Source: Acholeplasmatales bacterium
Lineage (GTDB): Bacteria; Bacillota_I; Bacilli_A; ML615J-28; CAG-313
Direction: 5' to 3'
DNA: 40,970 nt
NCBI GenBank assembly: GCA_003539625.1
Contig: DPOU01000022.1
Location: forward strand, 1-40,970
Below the pieces are notes generated by a model, which did not search any database, was not told where the DNA came from, and was given only the letters and a program-made list of their open reading frames with translations. Every line of letters starts with the position of its first letter. Position 1 is the stretch's first letter. Positions 1 through 6,548 of the stretch are shown here, one piece after another. Made by a program: the position numbers and the translations under genes.

Positions 1-27
1 GACATTTTGCAAAGTTATTGACAGCCC

Positions 28-53
28 CAAATGTCCATAATCGTGGACATTTG
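28..53. repeat. 10-bp inverted repeat at the left edge of the window
   Basis: The bases at 28-37 are the exact reverse complement of those at 44-53, with a 6-base loop. The motif GACATTT also occurs as a direct copy at position 1. It lies in the non-coding tail of the island and could be part of a recombination or replication site of a mobile element. No function can be read from it. Confidence 0.4.
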
Positions 54-195
54 AAAAGATTCTCATTCCAATTCAAAGGCTCACGTATCCTGCTTGCTTG
101 TAAAAAGTACCTGTTTTCCAATTTATTTTTCGGGCTTTTGCTTTCCGTTAAGGCGATTATCTAAGTATAGACACACAATTACATCTATTCAATTT

Positions 196-387
196 TCAAC
201 ACCTCATCTTTATGATGGGCTTTATTTTATCATGCTTAGAAAAGATTATTAAGGTCTTATCGTCCAATCGGTCTGAAACACCGTTATGTTGTTTCCCGAA
301 TTGTCGCGGATTTTCTGGAGCGTTTGTTAAAATCAAAAAGTCCTCAACCGAAATTAAGGGCTTTAAGTTGATGTCACTTTTTAGATT
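196..387 (-). pseudogene. reading-frame remnant, unknown protein
   Basis: The minus strand is open from about 387 to a TGA at 196-198. The predicted peptide looks protein-like: it contains ISVEDFLILTNAPENP and ends KPIIKMRC. It has no start codon with a ribosome binding site and begins just as the remnant next to it ends in another frame. I read it as part of a gene broken by frameshift or deletion. I do not recognise the family. Together with the next remnant it fills part of the 575 bases downstream of the methyltransferase gene; the rest of that stretch holds only short inverted repeats. Confidence 0.35.
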
Positions 388-563
388 TCATCTTGCTCGC
401 AAGCAGTAGCACGAATTCTAAATTCGCTATTTTCAACAGCGAATTTACTGTTATTGAAGAATGTTTCTTCTTCGCCAAACAACAGCAGATTTCCCAATTC
501 ATATGGAATCGTAGACACGAACAAAGAATCAATTTTAATTGATGAAGCGTAAGTGACTAAATA
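381..563 (-). pseudogene. C-terminal gene fragment, unknown protein
   Basis: This frame is open on the minus strand from a TGA at 564-566 down to a TAA at 381-383. Its peptide (for example VSTIPYELGNLLLFGEEE, then SEFRIRATACEQDEI) has the composition of a real protein end. It has no credible start codon and begins 12 bases after the methyltransferase stop, as if the front of a gene had been deleted. The base composition is less A+T-rich than in the genes to the right. A short inverted repeat at 419-447 lies inside it. The family is not recognised. Confidence 0.4.
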
Positions 564-575
564 TCAATACGCCCT

Positions 576-1409
576 TTAATACATTCCTATTAAAACATCA
601 GCTTCGATTGTCAAATGTGTGAGAGTACGCCAATCAACGCAATCTTTTTCAACGCAAAAGAGAAGCGGCGTCATTTCAATAAACGACATTCTTTGTTCTG
701 ATGACAACTGTACGGTGGCTGAAACCGTTTCTCTTGAAATGGTTTTAAGATATTTCTCAAAATATTCAACGACAGACTCATTTGAATAATCTGGATTTTT
801 CAAGTGTGCTTGCACTTTAGTCCTGATTTCCCTCAAATGATTTTTCGTAGGAATTACTTTCACAACATATCCGTTAGGAGATAGCAATCGCTGAAATTCT
901 TTGTAGTGTGCAGGCGAAAATATGTCTAAAATACAATCCATACTTCCGTCTTTCAAAGGGATTTTTGATAAGTCAGTAACAAACCACTTCACTGCTTTGC
1001 GCTTGTCTTTTTTTGATGCAATCTGTATTGCCTCCCTTGACAAGTCAAAGGCAAAGATGTTTCGTTCTGTTCTTTGCTGTATCTGCCTTGCATAGAAACC
1101 CTCGCCGCAACCAACATCTAAAATGTTTCTTATAGATGGCGTATCAGAAATAAACTGTATGATTTTCTCCAACACAACATCATACATGCCATACTCCAAA
1201 ATTTGGTGCCGGTTGTCAAAAGACCGCTTGCTGTAGTTGGTTTTGGGCGATGATTTTAACAACAAATTTACATACCCATATCTTGAAATATCAAAGCAAT
1301 GTCCATGTCTACAAATTAGGCTATTGCCTTGTATATCCATTGATTTTGTGCAAATTGGGCATTGAAAATAAACCTTGCTGTCTGCAAAGCGTGATAAATT
1401 ATTATTCAT
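576..1409 (-). CDS. 23S rRNA (guanine-N1)-methyltransferase, RlmA/TlrB type
   Basis: This 277-residue SAM-dependent enzyme belongs to the family that methylates the N1 of a guanine in helix 35 of 23S rRNA (G745 in RlmA-I; G748 in RlmA-II/TlrB, where it gives resistance to some macrolides). An N-terminal zinc site is visible: C17, C20, C33 and H37, followed by the family motif RYGYVNLL. The SAM-binding motif ILDVGCGEG is at residues 96-104. ATG is preceded by GGAGG and overlaps the TGA of the upstream small gene by four bases, so the two are translationally coupled. Base composition is richer in G+C than the chromosome to the right, and it sits among gene remnants, which suggests acquisition by transfer. 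Whether it modifies the G745-type or G748-type site cannot be told from sequence alone. Confidence 0.85.
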   Translation of the reverse strand: MNNNLSRFADSKVYFQCPICTKSMDIQGNSLICRHGHCFDISRYGYVNLLLKSSPKTNYSKRSFDNRHQILEYGMYDVVLEKIIQFISDTPSIRNILDVGCGEGFYARQIQQRTERNIFAFDLSREAIQIASKKDKRKAVKWFVTDLSKIPLKDGSMDCILDIFSPAHYKEFQRLLSPNGYVVKVIPTKNHLREIRTKVQAHLKNPDYSNESVVEYFEKYLKTISRETVSATVQLSSEQRMSFIEMTPLLFCVEKDCVDWRTLTHLTIEADVLIGMY

Positions 1410-1609
1410 TTGTTTTTCCTCCGTAATTCTGCTTCAATAAGCGAGTTATGCAATACGGATAACCGCAACATAACTCGCGGTTTTATCTTATCGCAAGGAT
1501 ATTTATCCGATATCATATTGGTAATTTGAATTTGGGTTAATGGATTTTTCTCATCGCTACAGGTTTCCAATATTTTTAGAATAAGTACGATCAAATGCTT
1601 TTTTATCAA
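1406..1609 (-). pseudogene. truncated regulator N-terminus (WYL-type helix-turn-helix) or leader ORF
   Basis: This is a 67-residue frame in which TTG at 1607-1609 is the likely start, because GAGAGGTG lies just upstream; the GTG at 1615 falls inside that ribosome binding site. The first 45 residues (LKILETCSDEKNPLTQ, then YPCDK) resemble the N-terminal helix-turn-helix of WYL-domain repressors. The following 25 residues do not fit that family and coincide with a perfect inverted repeat at 1441-1478. The effector-binding part is absent. It ends in an ATGA overlap with the methyltransferase gene. It may be a decayed repressor, or a translated leader that controls the methyltransferase. Confidence 0.5.
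1441..1478 (-). promoter_or_regulatory. mRNA hairpin upstream of the methyltransferase ribosome binding site
   Basis: The 10 bases at 1441-1450 are the exact reverse complement of 1469-1478, and CGG/CCG pairs inside. On the minus-strand transcript the segment UCCGUA (1454-1459) is complementary to UACGGA (1420-1425), which overlaps the GGAGG ribosome binding site (1418-1422) of the methyltransferase. Two exclusive pairings are therefore possible, as in translational attenuators. This is a pairing prediction only. Confidence 0.4.
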
Positions 1610-1668
1610 AATCACCTCTCATCTATTTTATACCATATCGGTTGTACCAAAAATCGCCCTCTTTCTAC

Positions 1669-1697
1669 ATTATATCACTTTTTTTCTAAAAATTCAA
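1669..1697 (-). promoter_or_regulatory. sigma-A promoter of the island operon
   Basis: On the minus strand TTGAAT (1692-1697) and TATAAT (1669-1674) are separated by exactly 17 bases. It would drive the small regulator-like frame and the methyltransferase. Downstream, at 1628-1650, the repeated GGTA elements could be a repressor site, but this is weak. Confidence 0.75.
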
Positions 1698-1722
1698 GTT
1701 ATTAGGTTATTATAATGAGAAT

Positions 1723-1745
1723 GGCATTGGATTTTTTCCAATGCC
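1723..1745 (-). terminator. stem-loop after the DUF6809 remnant
   Basis: A 9-bp perfect stem (GGCATTGGA at 1723-1731 with its complement at 1737-1745) and a 5-base loop follow the DUF6809 gene by about 20 bases. The downstream U-tract is poor, so termination may be inefficient. Confidence 0.5.
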
Positions 1746-1763
1746 TGATCTGCGTTGTTATTT

Positions 1764-2036
1764 TTATTCATTATCTATCGTTATCTCCAATGTCAACCGC
1801 GCCCCGAACTTGAAGACATATTCGAAGATGGCTGCTTCGGCGAGTCTCATATACTCACTCCAGCAATCGTGGAACATCTCGAATCTTTCTTTCTACTCAT
1901 CCGTGAAGCTCTTTTCCAAGTCCTTGTGATGCCTTGCCATGTAACCGTGGAGTTCTTTCATCTCCTTGCAATTTGTCCGGTTGTCCTCTTGCGGTAGTAT
2001 GTTTCCGTGCCATAGTTCTTTTATTGAATTGTTCAT
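1764..2036 (-). pseudogene. DUF6809-family small protein, interrupted by an amber codon
   Basis: The minus strand reads MNNSIKELWHGNILPQEDN from an ATG at 2034-2036 with AAAGGAGC before it, and continues in one frame to a TAA at 1764-1766. This gives about 90 residues with the character of the DUF6809 family found on mobile elements of gut Firmicutes: a charged helical middle and an ending FGARLTLEITIDNE. Codon 48 (1893-1895) is TAG where the family usually has Gln before K-E, so a single CAG-to-TAG change explains it. The protein would be cut in half. Family assignment is from memory of the pattern, not from a search. Confidence 0.7.
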
Positions 2037-2157
2037 GGAAGCTCCTTTTAGCATAACACACTACCACAGAAAGAAAAGTCCAGCAAACAAACCGTTAACT
2101 CTCACTGTAAAGAAAAATCCCACGGATATTGAACCGAAGGATTTCTCGCATCATTTG

Positions 2158-2214
2158 AAAGCGCAATTCTATAAAAATTTATATTTTTAAAAATCCCTAT
2201 GGGAAGTGCGCTTT
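2158..2214. repeat. inverted repeat downstream of rplT
   Basis: AAAGCGCA at 2158-2165 is the reverse complement of 2207-2214. Between them is a smaller CCC/GGG hairpin followed on the minus strand by UUUUU. It may be the terminator of infC-rpmI-rplT. The 9-mer AAAAATCCC is present at 2113-2121 and again at 2189-2197. The island/chromosome boundary probably lies between 2040 and 2200, which holds no gene. Confidence 0.35.
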
Positions 2215-2234
2215 ACTTAGTTCTCCTTTTTTAT

Positions 2235-2594
2235 TTATTTTGCTAATGCATTTTTAGCAGTTGTGCATAAATTTTCAAACATTGCAGCATCATTAACCGC
2301 TAAATCTGCTAACATCTTACGGTTGATGTCAACGTTAGCAAGTTTTAATCCATGCATTAATTGATTGTAACTTAAACCAAGTGCACGGCTTGCAGCGTTG
2401 ATTCTAACAATCCATAATTTACGGAAATTACGTTTGTTATTCTTACGATCTCTATATGCATAAACTAACGATTTCATTACTTGTTGGTTGGCAACTTTGT
2501 ATAAACAATGTTTTGAACCAAAGAAACCTTTTGCTTGTTTTAAAACTCTATTGCGTCTTCTTCTTGATACAACTCCGCCTTTAGTACGTGGCAT
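2235..2594 (-). CDS. rplT: 50S ribosomal protein L20
   Basis: The 119-residue protein begins MPRTKGGVVSRRRRNRVLK and contains the basic N-terminal helix and the family motif NRKMLADLAVND. Its length matches the family. L20 binds 23S rRNA early in 50S assembly, and in Firmicutes it also represses its own operon by binding the infC leader. It is preceded by GGGAGGTAATG and lies 14 bases after rpmI in the infC-rpmI-rplT operon. Confidence 0.97.
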   Translation of the reverse strand: MPRTKGGVVSRRRRNRVLKQAKGFFGSKHCLYKVANQQVMKSLVYAYRDRKNNKRNFRKLWIVRINAASRALGLSYNQLMHGLKLANVDINRKMLADLAVNDAAMFENLCTTAKNALAK

Positions 2595-2608
2595 AATTCA
2601 TTACCTCC

Positions 2609-2809
2609 CTAATCAATATTAGACAAAATTTGTCTAAGATGTCTCTTGTCGCTACTTGAAACAAGAGCAAATTTACGTGTTTGTCTAGTTTGTTTTTGTG
2701 TTTTGCCTGGAGCAAGATGTCTATTACCAGCTTGGCCACGTCTTACTTTACCAGATGCAGTGATTGTTAAGCGTTTTTTAGTACCGCTATGTGATCTCAT
2801 TTTTGGCAT
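2609..2809 (-). CDS. rpmI: 50S ribosomal protein L35
   Basis: This is a 66-residue basic protein starting MPKMRSHSGTKKRLTITASG, the standard L35 N-terminus and length. It has a ribosome binding site AAGGAG 10 bases before the ATG. It sits between infC and rplT in the conserved order and shares their promoter and leader. Confidence 0.97.
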   Translation of the reverse strand: MPKMRSHSGTKKRLTITASGKVRRGQAGNRHLAPGKTQKQTRQTRKFALVSSSDKRHLRQILSNID

Positions 2810-2827
2810 AAAATAATCTCCTTATAA

Positions 2828-3367
2828 TTAATTTTTCTTTTTTTGTAGTTTAGGACCTAATGTCATAAACATGTTTCTTCCATCAAGATATGGTGCTTGT
2901 TCAATTTGTGCAACTTCTTCAAGACCTGTCGCAAATTTAACAAATAATTCTTTAGTATTGTTTGATTGTTCAATCATTCTTCCTCTAAAGCGGCAACTAA
3001 CTTTTACTTTGTCACCATTAGTTAAAAATTTTTGTGCAGCTCTTTGTTTAGTTTCAAAGTCACCTACATCAATTGTTGGACTCAAGCGCACTTCTTTTAC
3101 AGAAATGACTCTTTGATTTTTGCGGGCTTCTTTAGCTTTTTTATTTTGCTCGTATCGATATTTACTATAATCCATCAAACGGCAAACTGGAACCGTTGCA
3201 TTTGGCGCAACACAAACTAAATCGTATCCTCTGTTTTCAGCAATCTTCAAAGCTTCATCAAGAGCAAGTTTGCCCAATTGTTCGCCTTCTTCTGAAATAA
3301 CCAATACATATTCAGCTTCAATTTCCTCATTAACTAAATTTTCTTTTTTATCGCCTGGCTTACTAAT
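2828..3367 (-). CDS. infC: translation initiation factor IF-3 (AUU start)
   Basis: IF-3 binds the 30S subunit, keeps the subunits apart and checks start codons. The N-terminal domain carries VNEEI and the tyrosine-rich linker KYRYEQNKKAKEARK; the C-terminal domain carries VSVKEVRLSP-like and RFRGR motifs. No ATG is in frame. The strong GGAGG (3376-3380) touches the in-frame GTG, which therefore cannot be the start. ATT at 3365-3367 sits 8 bases after GGAGG and is the likely start, giving 179 residues. AUU initiation of infC is established in E. coli and Geobacillus as a self-limiting control, since IF-3 rejects non-canonical starts. Confidence 0.95.
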   Translation of the reverse strand: MSKPGDKKENLVNEEIEAEYVLVISEEGEQLGKLALDEALKIAENRGYDLVCVAPNATVPVCRLMDYSKYRYEQNKKAKEARKNQRVISVKEVRLSPTIDVGDFETKQRAAQKFLTNGDKVKVSCRFRGRMIEQSNNTKELFVKFATGLEEVAQIEQAPYLDGRNMFMTLGPKLQKKKN

Positions 3368-3380
3368 AACATTCACCTCC

Positions 3381-3535
3381 GTGGAATTTTTAAATAAAAA
3401 TTGTGGAGAAAAAGAAATAAAAAGCAGTGGATTCCCACTGCACTAAAATCACAAATTCTGATTATGACTCTTTTACCTACCAACTTAATCAGTCAGGTGA
3501 GAAGTGGGACTTCTTCTTTTCACAATATTTATTAC
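3381..3535 (-). promoter_or_regulatory. L20-type leader of the infC operon
   Basis: The leader contains a hairpin agaagt/acttct (3500-3505 with 3509-3514), a second ctgatt/aatcag helix (3458-3463 with 3487-3492), and a terminator just before the infC ribosome binding site. Position, size and architecture fit the Firmicutes L20 leader, in which L20 binding favours early termination. The identification rests on layout and recall; a covariance-model hit would settle it. Confidence 0.7.
3424..3441 (-). terminator. attenuator terminator in the infC leader
   Basis: A GCAGTGG stem (3424-3430) pairs with 3435-3441 over a 4-base loop and is followed on the minus strand by UUUUUAUUUCUUUUU. It lies upstream of infC, so it is an attenuator, not the end of an operon. 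Confidence 0.85.
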
Positions 3536-3541
3536 ACGTAT

Positions 3542-3570
3542 ATTATATGATAAATTCCAAAAACAGTCAA
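3542..3570 (-). promoter_or_regulatory. sigma-A promoter of infC-rpmI-rplT
   Basis: TTGACT (3565-3570) and TATAAT (3542-3547) on the minus strand have a 17-base spacer. The -35 box starts only 11 bases after the stop codon of the permease gene to its right, and no terminator is visible between them. Confidence 0.85.
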
Positions 3571-3581
3571 GCAAATGACTT

Positions 3582-4292
3582 TTATTCTTTATGAATATAA
3601 ACCAGATAACCGAACTCTAAGTACGTACAACCAATTAAAAAGAGAGCCATTATATGGTAAAATAAGCTACTATTAACATCATTAAAACTAGTTGGCAAAA
3701 TTAATTCAAAAAAAGAATTTAACGCATTACCTAAATTAATGTCTGTTATAATTTCACTTGCAAAATATAACACAATTGGTATTAAAATTGCATACAATGT
3801 TTTAAATATACGCATTGTGATGAGAGAAATAAACCCATACACATTTGCAATCAAATATATTTCTAAAAAATATTTAAGTATATAGTTATTCAAATGATAC
3901 CAATTAACTAAATAATATCCCATCGTAATATGTATTAATAGAATTAATGCCATATAAATTGCAATTAAAAACATGGCTACTAATATTTTAGTAAAATAGA
4001 ATTTTTCAATTCGAACCTTTTGTGAAATAATTAAACGATAGTTGTCAGTATTCTTGTTAAAATATATACCATATAAATATGTAACAAAAATAATTGTAAT
4101 ACTTTTTATAAAAGTAATACTATAGTTTTCGTAATTTTCTAACAGTTCACTTTTTTGCATCCAATTATCATTTCTACTTAATGGCTTTAACAAAAAGAAT
4201 TCTAATAAGACAAATGTAAATACAATTATTATTAAAATAATTTTATTAACTTTATTTAATATATACTTTTGATGTAATTTCATTAAATTCAT
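3582..4292 (-). CDS. ABC transporter permease, ABC-2-like, six membrane segments
   Basis: This 236-residue, very hydrophobic protein has about six predicted membrane helices, including a stretch near residues 16-36 and others near 60-75, 100-130, 140-165, 165-190 and 210-230. It is the membrane partner of the ATPase in front of it, whose last 41 bases it overlaps. GGAGTG six bases before the ATG supports the start. No substrate signature is visible. It closes a four-gene unit whose first product is a secreted protein, so it may export, or protect the producer against, that product. Its A+T content is higher than that of the flanking housekeeping genes. Confidence 0.65.
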   Translation of the reverse strand: MNLMKLHQKYILNKVNKIILIIIVFTFVLLEFFLLKPLSRNDNWMQKSELLENYENYSITFIKSITIIFVTYLYGIYFNKNTDNYRLIISQKVRIEKFYFTKILVAMFLIAIYMALILLIHITMGYYLVNWYHLNNYILKYFLEIYLIANVYGFISLITMRIFKTLYAILIPIVLYFASEIITDINLGNALNSFFELILPTSFNDVNSSLFYHIMALFLIGCTYLEFGYLVYIHKE

Positions 4293-4878
4293 TGGGCACT
4301 CCGAATTGAATTATATTTTTATCTCTAACTTTAAAATCATTTAATCTATGAGTTGCAATAATTATTATTTTATTGTTTTTTTTAAATTTTCTAAGTTCTT
4401 TAATGAAACTATTTTTTGAATTTTCATCTAACCCTGTTAGCGGCTCATCGAAAATATAAATATCACTATTATTAATTAGAGCTTGTATAATGACTATTTT
4501 ACGCTTTGTACCATTTGACAATTTACCTATTTGATAATTTTTGTATTTTAATATTTCAAAAGTTTCTAAATATTGATCTATTTTTGTGTTTTCTTTTAAT
4601 CCATTAATTTTGCTAATTAATAGTAAAAAATCATACATTTTTATATACTCTGGTAAATTTAATCTTTCTGGAGCATAGCTTATTTTTTTATTGTTTAGAT
4701 TAATACTTCCTTGATATTTAACTTCATCTAATAAGCATTTAATAAAAGTTGATTTACCTACTCCATTTCCCCCTAAGATAAAATTATATTTATCATTAGA
4801 TATTTCTAAATCAATATTTTCTAATACTAAATGCTTATTATAACTTTTAGTTAAATTATTAATTTTAATAGCATTCAT
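4252..4878 (-). CDS. ABC transporter ATPase (accessory unit)
   Basis: This 208-residue nucleotide-binding subunit has Walker A GGNGVGKS (36-43), a degenerate signature LSNGTKRK, Walker B IYIFDEP and the switch histidine in ATHR. It is somewhat shorter than typical exporter ATPases (220-240). It overlaps the gene before it by 14 bases and the permease after it by 41 bases, so all three are translationally coupled. By class it would power an ABC-2 exporter or an immunity transporter. The substrate is unknown. Confidence 0.9.
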   Translation of the reverse strand: MNAIKINNLTKSYNKHLVLENIDLEISNDKYNFILGGNGVGKSTFIKCLLDEVKYQGSINLNNKKISYAPERLNLPEYIKMYDFLLLISKINGLKENTKIDQYLETFEILKYKNYQIGKLSNGTKRKIVIIQALINNSDIYIFDEPLTGLDENSKNSFIKELRKFKKNNKIIIIATHRLNDFKVRDKNIIQFGVPNEFNEITSKVYIK

Positions 4879-5776
4879 ATCTTACTATTTCAGCTTTTTT
4901 TGATGTTGTATTAAAGTATTGAAATGGATTTATAAATTGATGGTAATTTTTTCCCATTATTTCGTACTCGATGATAAAACCTAAAGTTTGAATTGTAATT
5001 GGTTTATCATATTCTAATAACAATAACAGTTTTTGTTGTTCTTCTTTTTTTATTATTATTGGAAAGTTTAATTTACTACTTACAATATTACTATTTTCTA
5101 ATTCTTTAATTTTTATTTCATTAGTATAATCTTGATTATTTAAAAGACATATTTGATTTTTGACATTTATTCTTTCATCAAGCGTGTTAATACTTAAAAT
5201 TTTAATATCTTGCTTAGTTGTATTATTGATATCCATACCTACTCCCATTAGTATCATTTTACTTTCAATTTCATTTACAATGCCTTTTAAGTGCGTAACC
5301 TTTATATCACTTTCACCTTTTTGAGGATTAAAAATTATACTACCAATAGATAATTTAATGTTTTCTGATGATGTATAATAGATTGTAATACTTGCGTCAT
5401 TAATTTGCATATTATCTTTGGTTTCAATAGGAATCTTCAAATCTACCCGATATTTACTAAATTTTTTGTTATCATATGATACAATTTCATTATTTTCAAC
5501 AATATTTTCAAGTTTTACTTCGTAGAAATTTTCACTATTTTTATCCGTTAATAATACTCTTTCAACATTTTCTTTTTCTAAATAATCGTCATTCTTTTGA
5601 GTACTATATAAATTTACTGAAAAACTTTTATTATCATTCATCAAGTAATACTCTTTTGGATAGGTCATATAGTAGTTTACCTTTTTACGATTTACAAGGG
5701 CTAAAACAATAGTAGTTATGGCAAAGACCATTAACAAGCTTACAATTATAATTTTAATACTCAATAATTTCTTCAT
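4865..5776 (-). CDS. single-pass membrane protein with large extracellular domain, unknown family
   Basis: The frame is open back to 5881, but the sensible start is the ATG at 5776 (MKKLLSIKIIIVSLLMV). It gives a basic N-terminus and one membrane helix at about residues 7-27, and overlaps the upstream gene by only 23 bases. The other 275 residues are polar, rich in N, I, K and S, with alternating beta-type segments; they should lie outside the cell. There are no enzyme motifs. It sits between a secreted protein and an ABC ATPase, so it may be an accessory or immunity factor of that system. I do not recognise the family. Confidence 0.6.
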   Translation of the reverse strand: MKKLLSIKIIIVSLLMVFAITTIVLALVNRKKVNYYMTYPKEYYLMNDNKSFSVNLYSTQKNDDYLEKENVERVLLTDKNSENFYEVKLENIVENNEIVSYDNKKFSKYRVDLKIPIETKDNMQINDASITIYYTSSENIKLSIGSIIFNPQKGESDIKVTHLKGIVNEIESKMILMGVGMDINNTTKQDIKILSINTLDERINVKNQICLLNNQDYTNEIKIKELENSNIVSSKLNFPIIIKKEEQQKLLLLLEYDKPITIQTLGFIIEYEIMGKNYHQFINPFQYFNTTSKKAEIVRYECY

Positions 5777-6407
5777 ACAATTCATAAAATTCATTAATAA
5801 CGTCAACATATTCCCACAAGTTTTGATTAAGGCATATGCCACACAAATAATACTTGGCTGCACCATTTGAAAGGGTTGCATAGCCTTTTACAACTAGTGA
5901 TACTTTTCGTTTAGGATCAATTTTAATTTTAAAATCAATTTCCTCTTGATATGAAATATCATTTTTAATACCGATTTCTGCTCTAATGCTTTGATCCATA
6001 CCCCAACTTATTTTAGTTGTCTTGCCAGATAGTTTTGTTGCCAAAGTACCGGTGACGGTTTTGGTTGTTTGCTTTTTTTCGGTTTCGGTAGTACTATATT
6101 TAAATTCAATTGATTGTCTTGTGTTATTTGATCTAGAAAAAATAGTATTTGCTTCATAAATGACTTGACGATTATATAAGTTAGTATAATTTGACCATCC
6201 AAAAGCTTTTCTCTTTACATTTTTTAACATTTGTCTCTTTTCATTCTTTGACATTTTTATCAATAATTTTGCACTTTCATCATATAAAAAAGTAATATTA
6301 GAAAACTCTTTATGACCAGTTTTTGATGATGCTTCAACTGAAAAGATTGAACAAAATGTCATTGTAATTATAAACGTACTTATAAAAATTTTAAATATTT
6401 TTTTCAT
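5754..6407 (-). CDS. secreted beta-rich protein, aerolysin-like in pattern; function unknown
   Basis: This 217-residue protein has a Sec signal peptide (basic KKIFK, hydrophobic core, likely cleavage after VEA near residue 27). The middle, residues 85-180, is Ser/Thr-rich with alternating polar and hydrophobic residues: SIEFKYSTTETEKK, TTKTVTGTLATKL, then IKIDPKRKVSLVVKGY. This resembles the strand/insertion-loop/strand core of aerolysin-type pore-forming proteins, but is compact; that is inference. Two cysteines lie in YYLCGIC. It has a strong AAGGAG (6415-6420) and is the first gene of the unit; a possible -10 TATACT is at 6441-6446. It could be a toxin or bacteriocin, or a structural secreted protein. 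I do not recognise a named family. Confidence 0.6.
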   Translation of the reverse strand: MKKIFKIFISTFIITMTFCSIFSVEASSKTGHKEFSNITFLYDESAKLLIKMSKNEKRQMLKNVKRKAFGWSNYTNLYNRQVIYEANTIFSRSNNTRQSIEFKYSTTETEKKQTTKTVTGTLATKLSGKTTKISWGMDQSIRAEIGIKNDISYQEEIDFKIKIDPKRKVSLVVKGYATLSNGAAKYYLCGICLNQNLWEYVDVINEFYELYEEIIEY

Positions 6408-6493
6408 ATTTATTCTCCTTTCACTTAAAATAATACGTATAGTATAATCAATTACGTTAAATGAATATGAAAAATATTTAATATTTATAAAAA

Positions 6494-6527
6494 AAGCGAT
6501 AATAGAATTTAATCTATTATCGCTTTC
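6494..6527 (-). terminator. terminator after the second ABC operon
   Basis: A 13-bp stem (AAAGCGATAATAG at 6494-6506 with its complement at 6515-6527) is followed on the minus strand by a run of U. It separates the 6.5-9.5 kb operon from the accessory unit downstream. Confidence 0.85.
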
Positions 6528-6548
6528 ATATTTGCTTGTTAATAAATT

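Noticed and set aside
1893..1895. TAG in the DUF6809 gene as a recoded (pyrrolysine or Gln) codon
   Set aside because: No pylT/pylS is present in the window and the rest of the island is decayed; a nonsense mutation is simpler.
5777..5881. N-terminal extension of the membrane-anchored protein back to 5881
   Set aside because: It would overlap the secreted-protein gene by over 120 bases and put 35 residues in front of a good basic-hydrophobic N-terminus.
5754..6407. Lactococcin 972-type bacteriocin
   Set aside because: The mature part is about 190 residues, without the small size and Trp/Tyr pattern of that family.
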